A stretch of DNA of 64,000 nt from Odiellus spinosus (lineage: Eukaryota; Arthropoda; Arachnida; Opiliones; Phalangiidae): assembly GCA_963920705.1 (NCBI GenBank), contig OY987226.1, forward strand, positions 30,566,424 to 30,630,423. Direction: 5' to 3'. Below are positions 1 through 11,357 of this stretch, one piece after another. The notes beneath the pieces were generated by a model. That model saw only the letters and a list, made by a program, of their open reading frames with translations, did not search any database and had not been told where the DNA came from. The first letter of the stretch is position 1. Every line of letters starts with the position of its first letter. A program made the translations under genes and the position numbers.

Positions 1-109
1 AAAACTCTCAAGGCTCCCACTAGTTCCCTAAAAATACCTAAAATACCTACTTTTTTTTTAAGTTCCCCCTAAACCACCCAAAAATCGTGGTTTTGGAATT
101 TAAGCGATT

Positions 110-460
110 TTTTTACAACTTTTGAACGCTCCTAGAGAAACATAATTTAAGATTTCTCGACAATTAAAAGGTTTTTATTCGTAAAACTCGCATTCTTGGG
201 TCGAGTCATACTACGGTGCTAAAATTACTTTTTCATGTTTCGAGTTACTAACGATTTAGGGATTTCAGTGTCGTGTATCTGAAAAAAATAGTTTACCATT
301 TAAAAATAACTTTAATTTTCAAAATATGATATTCTACAAATTTTCTGTTGGTGTAATCTCAGTACGTAGGTATTTAAAACGAATTTAGCTTTCAATTTTT
401 GGTTTTCATGAATTAATTCGGGAAAACTCTCCCTTTTCGGGGCACAAGACACGAGCTACT
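110..460. repeat. Diverged direct repeat, copy 1
   Basis: This roughly 350-bp stretch recurs, diverged, at about 1515-1890. Shared anchors in the same order are ACTTTTGAACGCT, TTTTTATTCGTAAAACTCGC, TTTAAAACGAATTTAGCTTT and a CGGGAAAA..CCCTTTT block. The two copies bracket the foldback at 690-1160. I see no convincing coding sequence in the first 3.1 kb. Confidence 0.6.
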
Positions 461-689
461 GTCCATCTACTCGTGACTTAATATAAGGATTTCTCAAAAG
501 TGCGATGCAAAATTTGTTTTTCGTGATTCTTGGGAAAAAAAGAGCTTATAATGATTGGTTTTCGTACGTCAAATAGTGGGAAATGAATCGCTAAGCTTTG
601 GTCGTCGTTACCCTACGCCCGCGGAGTTTCGCGTTCTTTTCGCGAGACACCATATCCCCCGTGACTACTAGATTTAGAAATTTTCCATC

Positions 690-1160
690 GAAAAATGACT
701 AGAAAAGTTAAAGGGAAACTTGGAGCTAAAAATTATACAATTTTTTAGTATATATTCGGAATCACCTTCCCCAAAAATGTATTTGAAAATTTTTACAGAC
801 GTTTTTGGTTTTTAAATTAATTTCAAAAGTTTGGCAAAATTTGAATTTTAGTAAATATAAATTCGGACCAATCGTATTATATCTACCCTTAACCGCGCAT
901 TAAAATAATAGGCCGGCGTTCGATGCCCAAGACCTTAAGTATTTTAACGTTACGACATTACAATCGCGGTCCGAATTTATATTTACTACAATTCAAAATT
1001 TACCAAAGTTTAGAAATTATTTTAAACACGAAAAACGTGTCTAAAAATTCTGATAAAACTCTCTAATACGTTTTTTGGCACGGTGATTCGGAAAATAAAT
1101 TAAAAAGCGTACCATTTTTAGCTAGAAGTTAGTCTTTAAAAAATTTTGTTTTCGCGATAA
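690..1160. repeat. Imperfect foldback (long inverted repeat)
   Basis: The left half (about 690-905) is matched by the reverse complement of the right half (about 965-1160). The best segments are GTCCGAATTTATATTTACTA with ATTCAAA, a CCAAA..TTAGAAATTA block and GGTGATTCGGA. The arms are clearly diverged, so this is probably an old foldback or MITE-like element. Confidence 0.6.
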
Positions 1161-1514
1161 ATTCTCGAACTTACGTTGAACGAACAAAATTACGTTCATA
1201 TATATTTTTACAACAGCGACGAGCACTACATTTACGGATTTTCATATCTCATATAGGTCGAGATAATATGCGATTTTCAAGGAAATTGGCGACAAACGCC
1301 TTGGTTATATAGTCCTCCTTCTTAGCGTTAACTTGGCTAGGTTTGTCTACGCTCCCTATTTTTACACTTTCGGTTTAATAAACATGACGTATGTAGCTGA
1401 TATGTGACTGATTTGATCGAAACATTTCTTTTTACGGTCAAATCTACCAGAGAGCACGCCATTTCTTTATTACTTTCCGCGTAAAATTGGTAATGGGTGA
1501 TTTTACGAATTTTC

Positions 1515-1890
1515 AGGAATTTTATCAACTTTTGAACGCTTCTGGACGCGTAATTTAGGATTTCTCGAAATCCAAAAATGTTTTTATTCGTAAAACTCGC
1601 AAAATTTCTTGGGTCAAGTTAATATTCTGAGTCAGATTAAGGAGCCATAGCTTTCAAATTTTCATCAGATTTTCGAGTTACGGATGATTAGGTGAGGTTC
1701 AGTGTTTTGTGTCTGGCAAAATAAGCCCACCTTAAACGTTAGAGAAGGAATAATATTACCACGGAGAAAAATTGCAGATTAGATTGTGATAGTATAATTA
1801 CTACATAGCTATTTAAAACGAATTTAGCTTTCAATAATTGGTTTTCGTATATTATACGGGAAAAACTATTCCCTTTTGGGTTGCGCAAGA
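1515..1890. repeat. Diverged direct repeat, copy 2
   Basis: This is the partner of the repeat at 110-460, with the same order of anchors and numerous substitutions and small indels. Short ORFs inside show no recognisable protein features. Confidence 0.6.
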
Positions 1891-3159
1891 CGAAACCCAA
1901 GGATAAATTGACGGAATTTCTAAAAACCGGGGATTCCAAATCTCGAAAAGGTACGCTCTTTCAGCTACGGTTGTGCTTCGCCGGGGCACAAATTGTAAAA
2001 ACTTTCACTAGGAAGGCTTCAAAATCGCAGCTGTTTGGAACTTTTTTTTTGTACCACGAGTCGCGGAAAGGATTGGTGAATCAATGAACAGGTAAGCTGC
2101 AAGAGCTTGTCTGCCGAGAACAGTAGATAATCATATTGTAAAACCTCTACTTTGTTTGAAAGGGCTTTTCGCTAATATTAAATTAGGGATGGAATTTTGT
2201 CTATTTGCGACAATTGAAGAGATAATATTTCACGGAGAAAAACTACAGAGTAAACTAAAACGAAGGGGTGCGGTTAAAAAAAGCAATGTTTTAAATTTCT
2301 TCTATAAAGGGGGCTTTTCACTGGGCAAAAACCGGGTTTTTTTTTTTTTTTTTTTTTTTTGGTTTTTCAGAAAAAAAGCAAATTTGCGTCTTGACGTCTA
2401 TTTCTATTTTTGCGATATTTTTTTGCTGGAATCTCGGGCCAATCAGAGACCGCTTAGGGTTTACGTTTTATAAAAGGAGGCGCTTGTCGAATTTGACGTC
2501 CATGCTTTTATTTATAAGTTTTTAACCCTTGGCGTTGTAAATTTAGATAAACAGCAGTGAGCAGTCTATTTATCCAAATATGGATATAACATATACATTT
2601 GTAGAGTTATAATTAGAGTTTGATGAGCTTGTATAACGCTTTGGCCCTACATTTTCCGAGAAATCCGAGCAGAATTTGCGGGGAAAAACCCAAAACGAAG
2701 ATTTGCAAAAAAAAAAAAAAATAAAACGAACTATTGAAAGTTTAGATAGAGATTTCACAGTCATATGGTAGATTTAGCTATTTTTAAATTGTAACTATAA
2801 AACCAAAGTTCTTCAGCGCGCTCTTATTTTTCCATTACGGACTTAAAAATTTAAAAACTCAACTTAATTTTCCTTTGACTTTTGAGTTATCACTATAACC
2901 CATGACTCGCGTTAATCTTTGTCCGTCAAGCGGGGAGAATCACGATCCCATTGAGTGGCATATTATGGAATCTAGCTACCCAAACTCCTTAGTGATAAAC
3001 TTCCGCGTATAAGTAGCTTATTATATCCAACTCTCTTGAACGCGTGTTAGAATAAACACCTAACCGATAAGGAAAATATATAAAATTCTTCGTTAACGGG
3101 TTGCATTCTCTCTTGAAAGAAAAGGGGATATTATAAAAGCAAATCACGCATCGGCATCG
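1891..3159. other. Gene-free AT-rich stretch
   Basis: No coding, RNA or repeat feature could be supported here. The only obvious marks are a 24-base T run at 2337-2360 and an A run near 2706. Small ORFs that include the T run are low complexity (poly-Phe) and not credible. Confidence 0.5.
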
Positions 3160-3341
3160 TAAAGGCCCATTTACAAAAGAGTGGAAAGCTGAAGCGTAAT
3201 CTGATGCATGGAGCAATAATAACAGGAGGCATAGGTTCATACATCGTTTAAAAATGAGATTTTGGAACCTATGCCTCCTCGTTATTGTTCCATGCATCGG
3301 CTTACGCTTAAGCTTGCCGCTCTTTTGTAAACGGGCCTTTA
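3160..3341. mobile_element. Foldback MITE, about 180 bp, TA-flanked
   Basis: The left arm (3160-3239) and right arm (3265-3341) are near-perfect reverse complements over about 75 bp, with tips TAAAGGCCC and GGGCCTTTA and a 25-bp loop. The terminal TA on each side fits a Tc1/mariner-type target duplication, though it may be part of the repeat. No coding capacity. Confidence 0.75.
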
Positions 3342-3835
3342 GTGTTCTGGTAAATTCCTTCCAATTAGGGCTGCACACAAATAGAAAGGAACGGAATAAA
3401 ATAGTAATTTAAAACGGACCCGTAACACCCTCGCCTTCCTATAGTGAATGTCGGGTTGAAATTTCAGTATGTACGTCGTAAACGAAATTAGGCTATACCC
3501 TCGGCGCTAAGATTTCGTTTTTTCGAGAAAAAGGGTAAAACTTGGTCAAGGGGTGCTGGATCGAGAAATTAAATTTTCGATTTTTCGCCGGCAGTTTCGC
3601 GCGCTTTGTGTGACGTCACCATGAGACCTCCGGCGATAATGTGGTTAGGCGGTAAAGTTAAATTTTTCGTTTTCTATTTTCGTTTCTATGAATTTTAAAC
3701 GTACAAGAGAAAATATTTTTGTGTTTATTATTTATTATAATTATTTTGCAATGAAATAATAGAATTCAATGTAGAGACAATGCAAATTTAATACCAGAGT
3801 AACCTTTTTTTATATCAAAGGCAAAAAAATAATGG

Positions 3836-4200
3836 TACAAAGTTGTTAATAACTAATTATCACAAAAGTATACAAAGTCAGTTTATATCACAAATTGGAA
3901 AATATTCCTATCGTACGAAAAGTAGTTAACTGTTAATAACGACTTCAAGTGACATTTATTTACAAAGTTGCTAGGAACTAATTATCACAAAATGTAGTGA
4001 GTTTATATCACAAAGCGGAAAATACTCCTATCGTATGAAAAGTAGTTAATTGTTAATAACCACTTAAAGTGGCATTTATTTACAAAGTTGCTAGGAACTA
4101 ATTATCACAAAATGTAGCGAGTTTATATCATAAAGTGGAAAATATTCCTATCGTATGAAAAGTAGTTAATAGTTAATAACCACTAAAAAGTGAATTTAAT
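3836..4200. repeat. Subterminal tandem repeat, three 120-bp units
   Basis: Three consecutive units share TACAAAGTTGCTAGGAACTA, AATTATCACAAAA, GAAAAGTAGTTAA and related blocks at 120-bp spacing. They lie inside the P-type element between its left tip and the transposase 3' end. Subterminal repeats of this kind often hold transposase sites; that role here is inferred. Confidence 0.75.
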
Positions 4201-4290
4201 TATAAAGAATAGTTTGTTTTTGTTGGGATAAAAATATATGCGTAAAATGAAGAAGAATATCATTATGATATCATCATTGTATTATCTTCT

Positions 4291-7097
4291 TCATCTTTTT
4301 GGCCCTTTTTCGGTTACCATCATCATTTTCACCATCTGTTTTTTTATAGCATTGTGGAATTTTATTCTAATGAATATTCTTAGCTTAACAAAAGATTGCA
4401 CTATTTCCTGGGGGTATGAGGAACTTTTCAAAATTAAATCCGAAATAATTTTAACAATATTAGTTTCATTTGAAAGACTAATTTTGGGCAGATAATTTTG
4501 AAAATTCTGTTCAAATGTTTTAACAGTTGCAAAAAAAGAAGATGATGGGATTGCTAGTCCACCGAAAGATAAGAAACTTGCCCAAGATGGCAACTGATAA
4601 CTATGGTCCGATGTTACATTACTGTTAATTAGATTTAAGTTTGGAAATTGTTGGTTATGTTTTTTCGCTATCCATCCAGCAAAAAGGTCTATGCCATTTT
4701 CCTCTAATTTGGAAAAATCATTATTATCAAAATTATTAGAATTTTGAATAAGTTTTGACGGAGGTATACTTCGAACTTCTGGAGTTACTTTATCGCGGAT
4801 CAAACTGTTAAGATCCGAAACCGCGCTACATTCTGAATGTATTGATTCTATTGCGGCTTTTTTTAAAGCACTAGCGAGTAAAAATTCTCCCTTTTCCCGA
4901 GCTGATGAATCTAAAATATCAGTAGAAAGATATTCTGGTTGGCTTAAATCTAACGTGTTACTATTTTGGTTAACTATACCAGGATTTTTCCCCAATATAA
5001 TCATTCTAATTCGGTATATAGCATTTAGAGGCGTTGGATGGTCATCTAAACCTCCTCGAGTACGTACTTGCGAGAAGAAATTCTCAAGGCAATCTTGGTT
5101 TAAACGATGAGTTAAAATATACTTATAGCCAAATTTATTTTTAAGGTCAAAATATAAATCTTTAAGGGATTTTATTGAGATTAATAACCCTTTTTGAAAA
5201 ATTTGTAAGCATTTAGTTCCTTTACATCTCATTTAATCTATAAGAGTAGCCATTTCATCCAACGCCTCTAATTGCTCTGTTAAATTAACTCCAAAAGCAC
5301 TTTTTACTTTTCCAGGATCTTTTTCAGTATAGGAATTAAAAATTTGGAACCAAGCATTGACCTTTTTGATAAAATTCGATAGCTCTTTAAAGTCTTCAAG
5401 ATTCTCATCGTTAGGGTTGGCTTGTTTCTTGGAAACATAAATGGTACTCAAAGCTTTAGAAACAGTATTAGACAACAACTGAGCAGCTAATTTTACATAC
5501 TGCCTAGTTGGTCCTCGGCACTCTAAATATATTTTTTGCAGTTTGTGACACATTTTAATTTCATTACTGTCTAATTTTAATAGTTCATCTAAAGGTTTTC
5601 GGTTTACAAATATATCCCCATCCTCTAAGATAAATCCTTTGTTCAATAACCAGTTTCGAATCAATTTTAAAGCATGAGGTGCGTCAGCAAAGCAATACAT
5701 TAATTGATCATTTTCGATATAATGACGAAACCAATTTCTGTTAATATTTACTCCCAATTCCCGCCATAAGCCCATGTTTCCTCCACCCATGTCACAAACT
5801 GTTGATACAACAAGGTATCCAGCTTCATAAACTTTTGAAATTATTTCTAATAATAAGCTTTTCGTCATCTTTTGATCAAAACCAATATATACTGGTTGTT
5901 TCCAATTGCTATACAGCCCTCGGATCATATAGTTACTTGCATTTGCTCGTGTTTTCCTACTACTTGGTCCGCTTTAACATCATATTCATATTGACTTTTG
6001 ACTTTCATTTCATCAAACGTTAAAACTGCTAGTTTCTCACGCATTGGTTTGCTACTGCCAGTCATTTTCATTAAATTTAAAACATCAGTCAATATGCCTT
6101 GCCTTAAGTTAAGTTTCGAGGCATAAGCTCTTAAAGTTGACAAACCAGGAAGGGGTATACGCAGATCTTTTTTTAAAAAAAGATAGGCCCTTTTGCTAAA
6201 ATAGCGTAGAGTGAATGCATTTTTTAAATCCTCATGACCCCAATTAACTCTTTTTTTCCCTAATAAAATCTTTATCTGACTAGCGGAAAATACTGTACGC
6301 AAAATATCCGCTAGTTTGGAGTTAAATCGCGCTTTTTTGTTTTTCTTATTTTTTAAAGATTTAAGTTCTTTCAGAGCTCTTTTGGAAACCAAGTTTTTCA
6401 TACTAATTTCTACCTTCAAATCATTAACTAATTTATTTTTTTCAAGCCTTTGCCTGATTACTCTACTACGACTCTTTTCTAAATTGCTACATCTTTTTTC
6501 TAAATTGCTACATCTTTTTTCTAAATTCCTACATTTGTTTTCTAAAAAGTTTATTCTCGCGTTTAGTTCATTTATCAGACTAGTTTTTTTACTAGGTTTG
6601 GGTGGATTTAATAATACGTTAAATTCAACGTGTTGCGTGGCTGGAGATTCAACTGAGTTAGCTTTCGTTCCTTTTTCTTCACCAGGAGCGTGAGTTTGAA
6701 CTGTTTTGGATGTTATAATGTTTTTGGCCACTTTCATTTGAAGCCTCTTGTTTATTTTCAATTGCCTTTCTGATTGGGATGTATTTTGAACAATAACAGT
6801 TTTAGGATTTAACTTTTCCGTTGGCACTGCGTTCAACTTCAACACTTTACGATTTGGAAGTCCCAAAAGTTCCGCCTGCATATCACGTTCATAATTATCG
6901 TCTGTGAAGTGCTCGGAACAGATTCGATTAGTTTTAGAATTCCACGTATCATCTCTTTTACACTTGATGACCCAAGTTTTTCTTAATAAGGGATCTTTCT
7001 GGAAGGAGTGATACCGAATATGTAGTGTGGACGGATTTTTTTTGGTTTTCAAAAGACTGTTATTGCACACAGCAACCGCGCATCTTGTTCCTGGCAT
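4291..7097 (-). pseudogene. P-element / THAP9-like transposase, broken
   Basis: This encodes a cut-and-paste transposase of the P superfamily in three consecutive reading blocks. Residues 1-95 or so form a C2CH THAP DNA-binding domain (CAVAVC at the N-terminus, CSEHF, and an AVPT-type box). A coiled coil with three repeats of the heptad C-NLEKR follows near residues 190-220, then the RNase H-like catalytic region. Candidate catalytic acids are D in LTFDEMKV, D in CDMGGG and E in NQDCLENFF. A one-base frameshift at 5925-5928 separates block 1 from block 2, and an in-frame TAA at 5233-5235 separates block 2 from block 3. The start ATG at 7095-7097 sits directly before the THAP domain. Two lesions make it a probable pseudogene. 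The family is clear from domain order; activity is unlikely. Confidence 0.85.
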
Positions 7098-7437
7098 TAT
7101 CTTAATGGTTAATTTTTATCCTAAAATAGAAAATGAATTTAATATTTTCCGAAATCTAATCCAAAACTAAAAATAATACAAAAATAATTCCAAGCCTTGC
7201 AATATAGGGCCTCCATAAACATAATTGGCTTTTAACTTTTATTTACATAAATTCAGCTTGGGAAAACCTAATTATTCTACAGATTTATTTCCTCAGAAGC
7301 ACTAAAGTGGGTAAAAATAGTTCTATTTGTTTACAAAACATTAAAAATCTTACCAGTTTAATTAAAACAAAACACGGTATCCCAATTCCCGCCTAAGACC
7401 AGGAACCGTCGTCTGTTTTCGGGTCTCATGGTGACGT

Positions 7438-7894
7438 AAAAATCGCTAGCCAATGAAACTTCTTAAAAAAAACTTGGCTTTTTGGCCCGATCTAGCAAAC
7501 CTTATATAGCGATTTTTTACTAACCTTGAAACTTGGTACCTGCTGAATTCAAAGCATAGCCAGCATTTTGACAGATGTACGGCAAAGAGAACTTTAAATT
7601 CGCAACGCAAACCTTCAAGTTGCCTAGACCAGTACACCGTAAAAAGAACTAGAATAAATAAGCAAAATTCGTTCACGATTCAAATACAAAGTTTCGAATT
7701 ATAATTTTGACGGTAAGAGTCGCCGTTAATGAGACTTTCATTTACATTCGTTAGGTCACTAAGCCTCGACGAAAGTTCCCAAGCTTGCTTTAAAGAACTA
7801 TTTTGAAATTCCTTGACTTTTCCAGGTTTTCTAGATTTGTGGCAACAATGTATATATATAATAAACTTATTATTTACCTTGGTGAGCATATAGT
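7438..7894. other. Intergenic, nothing recognised
   Basis: Two short minus-strand ORFs exist here (7446-7676, 7680-7889), but neither has a recognisable motif, and both lie in flanking DNA of the P-type element. No feature is supported. Confidence 0.4.
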
Positions 7895-8011
7895 ATGAAT
7901 TATGTTTACTTCAGAGAAAACGACATGGTATTTTAATAGAAACTCTATTTTATTTAAATATAGTTTCTATTTACATACCATGTCGTTTTCTCTGAAGTAA
8001 ACATAATTCAT
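7895..8011. repeat. Near-perfect hairpin, 117 bp
   Basis: Both arms begin ATGAATTATGTTTACTTCAG and are reverse complements for about 57 bp with only a few mismatches around an AT-rich centre. It is probably a small foldback element. Target duplications are not obvious because the flanks are AT-rich. Confidence 0.75.
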
Positions 8012-8432
8012 GATGTATATATACATTTACATTCACCAAAAAAGAACAAAAAATCTTTCTAAAATTTCTATATACGCCTAGAGAATGATTTTTTCCATTT
8101 TTAAAATCGAGGGAAAAGCCTAATTTTCTAAAAAAAAAGTACCTTTTGAAAGTACGGTGAAGGAATTTAAAATCTTGACTATAAACAATTGGGGTAGTGT
8201 TTTTTTAATTAATGGTGATAGGCTTAAGAAAAAAAACGCAAAATTGTTAGAATTTGAGTGTTTAATTTCTGATAGCACACAAAATTTAACGAAATAACGT
8301 ACAAATTAAAGGTTTTTAACCTATTTAACATATAATTCTTATATTATTAACATAAGACTAAGAATTGTTTAATTAAGAATTATTATTGTTATTTTCTATG
8401 GTTTTTTTTTCACTTTTTCTTTACGATTTTAG

Positions 8433-8615
8433 GAATACCTCCCAAAATCATCGGATTCTGAAGAATCTGATGATGGATATTCATCTTCAGAGGCTAGAGA
8501 ATCATCTAACCACAGTTCGGGGTTTCGCGCCATAAAGGTGGCAATCGAGTACCAGACGCTCTCACGGCTATGTTATACACGACGAGAAGAACTTCTTATA
8601 TCTTTAGTCGTATAA
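8433..8615 (+). pseudogene. Exon-like remnant, Ser/Glu/Asp-rich
   Basis: A pyrimidine-rich tract ending in TTTTAG precedes an open stretch of 60 codons ending in TAA. It begins EYLPKSSDSEESDDGYSSSE and then becomes basic. The preceding sequence looks like a splice acceptor, so this may be the last exon of a lost or unseen gene. I do not recognise the protein. It could be chance, given its low complexity. Confidence 0.3.
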
Positions 8616-8792
8616 TGCAGAAAACAAGTCGTCATTAGTAAGGGATCGTCATGAACGAGATACAAATGTAGCTTATGAGAGTTTCAGTTCTTGGCTGTCA
8701 GTAAAGAAAACTCGAATACGACAAACAAGTCGTTGCGAACGAGATAGTAAAATGCTTATGCGTATTAAGTTCTAGTCTGTCTGTAATTAAAA

Positions 8793-8852
8793 GCCGAAAA
8801 ATGAAAAGTCGAAAAATGAAAAGTCGAAAAATGAAAAGCCGAAAAATGAAAA
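8793..8852. repeat. 15-bp minisatellite, four units
   Basis: Four tandem copies of G(C/T)CGAAAAATGAAAA. A related sequence, GCCGAAAAATGAAAG, reappears at about 27995, at the left edge of the foreign block inside the satellite-bearing element. Confidence 0.75.
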
Positions 8853-8980
8853 CGTTACCTTTATTTAACATATTAAATACCTAGCCTACTAACTCATTCT
8901 ATAATACTTATGTAATTATTTTAGCTTACTAAATAAACTAATAAACATCCACGTTTAGAATACGCCTGGGTGGCATACAC

Positions 8981-8988
8981 TATATAAG
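8981..8988 (+). promoter_or_regulatory. Candidate TATA box for RING gene
   Basis: TATATAAG stands about 45 bp upstream of the first open codons at 9028 and about 25-30 bp before a possible start region in ACTTCATTC. The spacing suits a polymerase II core promoter. This is position-based inference only. Confidence 0.35.
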
Positions 8989-9027
8989 CGAAGTCATCTT
9001 CGACTTAACTTCATTCATAATAGAGGA

Positions 9028-9972
9028 GTGAAGTTGAAAAGAGACTTACAACCTCTCTATCTCATTTCTAATCGTACAAGAAATCGCGTTCGAACTCGTT
9101 CTGAATCGGATAGCGATGGAGAATATAACCCTAGGAAGCAAATTTGTCTCGTCCCAAATAAATACAATTTACGCGATCGGAGCTCTTTGAACCAAACCAC
9201 TTCAGGGCAAGACTGAGTCCGTCAAGTCACGCCTTCCGATATACTTTCAACAGCATCACACGAGCTGCTAGCGAAACCATTATTTCAAACGTAGCGGCCG
9301 CTTTTAACTTCGGTAGTGGACATTCCGAAGAAGAACGAACCACTTTAGATTTATGGAGATTACTCAACTCAGGTTTAGAAATTGACGATATTGACTTAGA
9401 AACGAACATCGTGGAAGCACAGAATCTTAAGTTTGATTTTACAGAAGAAGTTTCAAAACAAGAAATGATTTTTCGACGGGCAATGGTTCGACAAGGTAAA
9501 ATAGCCAAGATTAGAAAAGTTATTGATACTCAAAGTCAAAAACTGTCTACTATCGATAACTTTAACGAATTGATATTCGCGAAATTAAGAGAAGAAAAAA
9601 AAAAAGAGAGAATCGTTACTCGCCACCAAAACCGAATTGGAAAATCTGCAAAAATCGTGTCAGCATGTACAGAGAAAGTTAGTTCGCGACGCCACCGATC
9701 TGGGAATCGTCGTATCTACGTTTAGTGGTCGCCGAAATGTCACATTAGAGGACGTATTGGAAGGCGAGGGATATTGCGAAATCTGCGTCTCTAAAAAACT
9801 TAATACCGAAATGATCTATACTTCCTGCGGACACGTGTTTTATATACAATGTCTGACTTCTTCCGAAAATAAAAGATGTTTGTTTTGCCGTAATTCCACT
9901 GCCGATTATTTTTGCCTAAAATATCTGGGTGAAATCCCATCAGTACATCTACATGTAGCCAATTTAATGTAA
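9028..9972 (+). pseudogene. RING-finger protein gene, frameshifted
   Basis: The C-terminal block (9637-9972) carries a RING-type zinc finger: CEIC, 13 residues, then CGH and QC, ending CLFC. RING domains usually give E3 ubiquitin ligase activity. The ligand expected after CGHVF (normally His or Cys) is Tyr here, so one zinc site looks damaged. Upstream, an open frame with a charged, coiled-coil-like region (about 9213-9600) and a basic N-terminal block (9028-9216) appear to belong to the same gene. They sit in different frames: one shift near 9213 and a second at the A-run around 9595-9606. No ATG opens the first block. The region is intronless, with a TATA-like box upstream and AATAAA at 9987. 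It is either a decayed gene or one with sequencing indels in the A-run. Confidence 0.55.
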
Positions 9973-9986
9973 AATCAATTTGTAAC

Positions 9987-9992
9987 AATAAA
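9987..9992 (+). terminator. Polyadenylation signal after RING gene
   Basis: AATAAA lies 15 bp past the RING stop codon, followed by a T-rich stretch. The position suits a 3' end signal. Confidence 0.45.
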
Positions 9993-10167
9993 TTCAATAT
10001 TTTGACACGTATTGCATTAAAATCTAACGTTTCGAGTACTTATTTTTTTGATCGATGCATTAGTTTATATCTAAGAAATACTTATCAATAATGTAGGCGT
10101 AAACCAACCTTTCTAATCGACAAAAAAACACACAGAGAGATAGGTTATCCATGGATAAATTATACAG

Positions 10168-10381
10168 TAGAGGGACCCACGACAATATCGTAACCACCGT
10201 AGGAATTTGCTTGAGTTATAAAATTCTGGGCTATTATTTAGTTTGCTGTAGGACGCGTAGGAGATGGCGTTATGGTCGCAGTATGTAGACGTAGGGGAGA
10301 GATTAGTTCAGGGTAGGATAAACAAGAGGGACTCAGATCGAAGTGCCGGGAATTTTGCCACCGTCGCTGTGGGTCCCTCTA
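10168..10381. mobile_element. MITE, 214 bp, 13-bp TIRs, CAG target duplication
   Basis: TAGAGGGACCCAC at 10168-10180 is exactly inverted at 10369-10381. CAG flanks both sides (10165-10167 and 10382-10384). The outer flanks (TATACAG and CAGTATA, with CCATGG further out) are also inverted, so the MITE may have landed in the centre of another palindrome. No coding capacity. Confidence 0.75.
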
Positions 10382-10559
10382 CAGTATACTTGGTCCATGG
10401 GTTATTAAAAATCTCGCAAGCCTCGTGACTATTCGGTATCCGAGTTTAATTTACAGAGCGAGGACAATTTAATTTCTACTTGGGGCTGTACTAAGAATGA
10501 AAGTCTCAGTTTCTAAGAAAGCTAAGAATTAGCAACTCATTAAAATCGCAACCCGGCAC

Positions 10560-10829
10560 TTTAATCGAGATTTAAATGAATGTTTAAACTTAGGCTATAG
10601 TAATTTGTATCCGACTAAACTTAATGAACTTGATCGTTCAAACCATCGTAGAAGTCCATCACTTGATTCTGAATCTAATTTCATTCAATTAATTTTCGAT
10701 GAAATTTTATTCCGCATTAAATTTAATTAATTTAAAGTACAACGATTAAGCTTCCCTCATTATCCTCAAGATTCGGATGATGACGATTTAGAATTATTAG
10801 GCTTAAACAAAGAAATACGAGTAAAATGA
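10560..10829 (+). pseudogene. Coding-like remnant with acidic C-terminus
   Basis: A frame open apart from one TAA runs to a TGA at 10827-10829. It includes NRDLNECLNLGYSNLYP and ends in an acidic then basic tail, DSDDDDLELLGLNKEIRVK. Composition is less biased than chance AT-rich sequence would give. I do not recognise it, and no start is evident. It may be part of the same lost gene cluster as the remnants at 8433 and 9028. Confidence 0.25.
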
Positions 10830-11330
10830 GCGTTTTGATTTTAGCGCTTCAACTTTCTTTCCCGTACAAACCGCTAGGACCGCTATCTCCGTTACCTTCG
10901 CTAAAATTGGCTGCCAACTGACTCGTGAGCCAAGCGAGCGAACGAATTTCCTCCGAAGCCTCGAAATAAAGAAAACTGACGAATTTTTGCCGTGAGAATG
11001 TTTTTAAGAGATCGGGATAAAGATATTAAACTCTCCCTAGTACCCGATTCAATAATTTGTTCGTCAAGCCAGAGTATATGGTCCTAGCCTCCTAGGTCTA
11101 ATCCTCGTTCAAATTTTGATAAATCTTGGATCAGTTAATCATTTTTAAATGGTAGAACCACGCTAGAACGATTGCCTAAGTTTGAATTTTTTTTTGGTCA
11201 TTTTAAAGCTCAAAGCCGAACTTTTCTCATGATTTATCAGCTGTATACCAACTATCGTAAGAAAATCTACTGCTTGTACCTCTGACCGTAAATTTCCTAC
11301 GAACCGAACCGTTTGTACGCTGTAAATTTA

Positions 11331-11357
11331 ACAAGATGGTCAAGCCCATAGGAATAG
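11331..11357 (+). repeat. 5' tip of satellite-bearing (Helentron-like) element, copy A
   Basis: ACAAGATGGTCAAGCCCATA followed by GGAATAG is the same sequence that precedes TAGCTAGACCC in the inverted copy at 36404-36427. The LTR retrotransposon inserted just after ATAG, so the rest of this copy resumes at 19428. Confidence 0.6.

Larger units (their letters stand above)
3613..7437 (-). mobile_element. P-type (THAP) DNA transposon, decayed
   Basis: The tips share ACGTCACCATGAGACC (3613-3628) as an exact inverted repeat with 7422-7437. A subterminal match, GGTTAGGCGG against GGTCTTAGGCGG, follows on the inside. A THAP-domain P-type transposase gene fills the interior on the minus strand. Three 120-bp tandem repeats lie behind its 3' end. 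The target duplication is ambiguous: GTGACGT occurs at both edges, but three extra bases intervene on the left, so the exact ends may differ by a few bases. Confidence 0.75.

Noticed and set aside
2156..2473. 105-residue ORF
   Set aside because: It translates through a 24-base T run (poly-Phe); low complexity and no family match.
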